The position numbers were made by a program, and so were the translations under genes. Below, one piece after another: positions 27,729-32,413 of a stretch of DNA of 32,413 nt. How positions within the stretch are numbered: position 1 is the first letter of the stretch; every line of letters starts with the position of its first letter. The notes beneath the pieces were generated by a model. That model did no database searches, was not told the DNA's origin, and saw only the letters and a list, made by a program, of their open reading frames with translations. Origin of the DNA: an uncultured Christensenella sp. (GTDB taxonomy: Bacteria > Bacillota > Clostridia > Christensenellales > Borkfalkiaceae); assembly GCA_910587015.1 (NCBI GenBank), contig CAJUME010000004.1, forward strand, positions 1-32,413, in the 5' to 3' direction.

Positions 27729-28472
27729 TTAAAATTTACTTAAAAACTGCTTTACCCTCGGCAGCATGGTAACCGCGTCGATTATCAGACTTATTCCGAA
27801 AACGACAATGTGGAAAAAGTGCGCCTCGTGACTTTCCGGACGATACAGCATCATAAACGCGACCACGCACTCGGCTATGCCCTTTATAATGTAGTACACG
27901 CAACGCTCGGAATTGGCTATGCGCGTGATTGCGTGGTTGAACGCGTGCGCGCCCTCGAACAGCCCGAACACGCCCCAGATTATGGAAATGAGCATAATCG
28001 GGTCGCTTTTGGGGTCGAATTCCTCAAAAATTATAAGTATTCCCAGCCCGAGAGCCAGCAAAAAGGTTGCGATTTTGTTGGTTTTTACGCTTTTGTAATC
28101 GCGGTGGACAAGCGAAAACACGAACCCGACCGCACCGACAAGCGCGAGCATGGCGCCGACGATGTACGAAAGCACGACCGTTATATAGCTTGTTATCGAA
28201 ACGCACAGCACGCCGACCACGAAATACACCGCCGCGACCAGATAGACCGCAACGCGCTTGGGCAGTTTTATCGCCTCGGAAAGACGTTGCGCGTTGTGCT
28301 CTGCCGATAATGCTTCCACCATCAGCTCGGGCACGTTTTCAACGGCGAGAGCGTCCGTTACAGCGGCTTCTCCGTCGTTTTCTTTTGTTACGGAAGGGGC
28401 GTTATTGACGGTAGGAGCGTTGTTGACGGTAGGGGCGTCGGCGATTTCGGTTTCTTCTTCAATTTTCGACAT
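27729..28472 (-). CDS. HdeD-like (DUF308) membrane protein
   Basis: A 247-residue protein. The start is the ATG at 28472 with a GGAGGGAG site; an upstream in-frame start at 28550 precedes the promoter. The N-terminal 60 residues are acidic and include the short tandem APTVNNAPTVNNAP. Six hydrophobic helices follow, in two sets of three, as in HdeD/DUF308 proteins. GVFGLFEGAHAFNHA and IIKGIAECVVAFMMLYRP resemble the family's conserved turns. HdeD relates to acid resistance in E. coli, but most homologues are uncharacterised. It is transcribed from a perfect-consensus promoter and followed by the 68-residue gene. Confidence 0.82.
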   Translation of the reverse strand: MSKIEEETEIADAPTVNNAPTVNNAPSVTKENDGEAAVTDALAVENVPELMVEALSAEHNAQRLSEAIKLPKRVAVYLVAAVYFVVGVLCVSITSYITVVLSYIVGAMLALVGAVGFVFSLVHRDYKSVKTNKIATFLLALGLGILIIFEEFDPKSDPIMLISIIWGVFGLFEGAHAFNHAITRIANSERCVYYIIKGIAECVVAFMMLYRPESHEAHFFHIVVFGISLIIDAVTMLPRVKQFLSKF

Positions 28473-28494
28473 AAATCTCCCTCCGTGTTTGTTT

Positions 28495-28523
28495 ATTATA
28501 TCAGCCGCAGACAGTATTGTCAA
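28495..28523 (-). promoter_or_regulatory. perfect-consensus sigma-A promoter of the HdeD-like operon
   Basis: On the minus strand, TTGACA (28518-28523), exactly 17 bp and TATAAT (28495-28500); all twelve consensus bases match. Confidence 0.88.
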
Positions 28524-28617
28524 CGTCCGCCGACGGGCTTTAAGCGGCAAATAGCTGTAAATAGCGGCTACCTCTATTATTATAATTTAATTATAGCTCA
28601 ATTTTTATGAATTGCAA

Positions 28618-28650
28618 TAAAAAAAGCGCCCGATTATGGGTGCTTTTTAA
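28618..28650 (-). terminator. distal terminator after the 5S tail repeat
   Basis: AAAAAGC.CCC / GGG.GCTTTTT hairpin (28622-28647), with a T run on the minus strand. Confidence 0.7.
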
Positions 28651-28684
28651 TAAATGAAAACCGGCAACTACCTTATCTTGCGGG
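28651..28684 (-). repeat. duplicate of the 5S rRNA 3' end
   Basis: Thirty-four bases are identical to 28866-28899, covering the last 25 nt or so of 5S rRNA and its trailing GAAAA/TTTTC. The copies are direct repeats 215 bp apart. The rest of a 5S gene is not present here. Confidence 0.9.
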
Positions 28685-28835
28685 ACGAACACGGAGCAAT
28701 CAAAACAGCGGACACCCGCTGTTTTGCCGTGTGAGAAGAGTGAGCGCATAGCTCTGCGCGAACGTTGACCGAGGACGGCGTTGCCCTTGCGCCGTCCGAG
28801 AAAAAACCCAACGGGTTTTAACCCCGACAATAAAA
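28685..28835. other. multi-hairpin segment between the two 5S tails
   Basis: The segment is dense in hairpins: ACACGG/CCGTGT enclosing AAAACAGCGG/CCGCTGTTTT; GCGCA/TGCGC; GGACGGCG/CGCCGTCC; and AAAACCC/GGGTTTT, followed on the minus strand by TTTTTT (a probable second rRNA terminator). GGGTTTTAACCCC (28813-28825) is the inverse of a block inside 5S. ORFs across it look like chance. Function unknown. Confidence 0.55.
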
Positions 28836-28864
28836 AATAACAGTACTGCGTTAGTACTGTTATT
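28831..28864 (-). terminator. terminator of the rRNA operon
   Basis: Perfect AATAACAGTACT arms around GCGTT at 28836-28864, followed on the minus strand by TTTTTATT, directly after 5S. Confidence 0.88.
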
Positions 28865-28874
28865 ATAAATGAAA

Positions 28875-28988
<114 letters not shown>

Positions 28989-29277
28989 ATGGTTATATAA
29001 CGGCTGAAAGCCGATAATATATAAGCTTTTGTGCGGTTTACTGCGACTAAAACCGCAATTTTAGTTCGCTGCACGCTTAACCGCGCTTCAAACCGACTTT
29101 AAACTCCGCTTTTCCGCGGGAATTTAAAGGCTGACAACTGCATAGGTTTTGGGAAGGAAGGGTAGTCAATTCAGGTACAAAAGGTTAAAGTTGCTCGTTA
29201 AAATGTAGCCAATCTTTTATAATTGTTTTGTGTTTTTGTTCTTGTAAGAATTCGTAGTTCTCTTACTCATATTATGA
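28989..29277 (-). other. 23S-5S spacer
   Basis: No tRNA is seen. It contains the 3' arm of the 23S processing stem (29129-29145) and several short hairpins, such as CGGCT/AGCCG near 29002 and CCGC/GCGG near 29108. The rest is AT-rich and unremarkable. Confidence 0.7.
29129..29145 (-). promoter_or_regulatory. 3' arm of the pre-23S processing stem
   Basis: CTATGCAGTTGTCAGCC in the RNA pairs with GGTTGACAACTGCATAG from 32393-32409 (16 of 17 Watson-Crick plus one G-U). This is the expected RNase III/Mini-III type stem around 23S. Confidence 0.8.
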
Positions 29278-32176
<2,899 letters not shown>

Positions 32177-32413
32177 TTGTCTCTCAAAACAGCATAATTT
32201 TTATTAGCTATTTTTTCGTCTACTCATTCTTTCTAAAACAAAAATTCTACGCTCTTAACTCGACTAATTTCTATTCATACAGCTCAAAGACTTGCAAAAT
32301 TTTTTCGCATTGCTTCGTTATTCGTATTAACCAAATTAATCTTAAATTGCCTTTTTGTACTTATATTTTCTATCTTTCTTCTTCTCTATTCACTATGCAG
32401 TTGTCAACCTTCA
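32177..32413 (-). other. partial 16S-23S internal transcribed spacer
   Basis: AT-rich spacer of at least 237 nt with no tRNA gene visible. It carries the 5' arm of the 23S processing stem (32393-32409). The 16S gene would lie beyond the window. Confidence 0.85.

Noticed and set aside
28591..28830. 79-residue ORF across the 5S tail repeat
   Set aside because: It runs through terminators and the 5S duplicate, and the product is Arg/Gly-rich without a ribosome site.
32177..32413. tRNA-Ile or tRNA-Ala in the 16S-23S spacer
   Set aside because: No T-loop or acceptor pattern is visible; the spacer is AT-rich and only carries the processing stem.

Overview
The window looks like chromosome of a spore-forming, low-oxygen Bacillota (Clostridia-like) bacterium of intermediate GC, probably from an assembled metagenome or draft contig. 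This rests on four things seen in the sequence. A SpoIVFA/SpoIVFB pair, SpmA/SpmB and a SipL-type LysM protein are present. Veg is present. The gene order metG-tatD-ksgA plus veg-sipL-ispE is a rearranged version of the Bacillus/Clostridium neighbourhood. Housekeeping genes have sigma-A promoters, nearly all with 17-bp spacers. I cannot name a genus. Almost every gene is on the minus strand. The left edge is a run of 19 G followed by GC-rich tandem repeats, so it may be a contig end.

Layout. 1-2735: GC-rich repeats, spoIVFB-spoIVFA and ksgA. 2774-5651: metG-tatD. 5685-7182: plus-strand spmA-spmB, a second copy of the GC-rich repeat, and a promoter-to-terminator unit without an ORF that looks like a small RNA gene. 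7194-11093: operon ispE / unknown membrane protein / cysteine desulfurase / ZIP transporter, read from a promoter so close to ispE that the mRNA may be leaderless. 11121-13754: sipL, veg and an acidic zinc-ribbon protein. 13891-18724: a large lipoprotein-like protein, a Gly-rich small protein on the plus strand, a PPi-type phosphofructokinase and a four-helix membrane protein. 18808-19278: an uncharacterised 53-residue gene with a TTG start, a long structured leader and possible Spo0A boxes. 19338-20374: rpsI and rplM with a leader. 20491-25629: operon cysE-cysS-alaS-flippase-like protein, in which AlaRS is the short form without the C-terminal C-Ala domain. 25661-27351: a DeoR regulator, dispersed palindromes, and a divergent pair (DUF6809-like / XRE regulator) around a 19-bp inverted repeat. 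27391-28523: a 125-bp terminal-inverted-repeat element, a 68-residue protein and an HdeD-like membrane protein. 28622-32413: the end of an rRNA operon with 5S, 23S and part of the 16S-23S spacer.

How it fits together. Translation (metG, ksgA, rplM, rpsI, cysS, alaS, rRNA), isoprenoid and Fe-S/sulfur supply (ispE, nifS, cysE) and sporulation genes are interleaved. The three sporulation transcription units lack a clear sigma-A promoter and instead have sequences that resemble sigma-E promoters. No CRISPR array, prophage, transposase or recognised defence system is present. The most novel-looking items are the ORF-free small RNA unit at 7031-7132, the 53-residue gene and its leader, the leaderless arrangement at ispE and spmA, the short AlaRS, and the duplicated 5S tail around a multi-hairpin segment.
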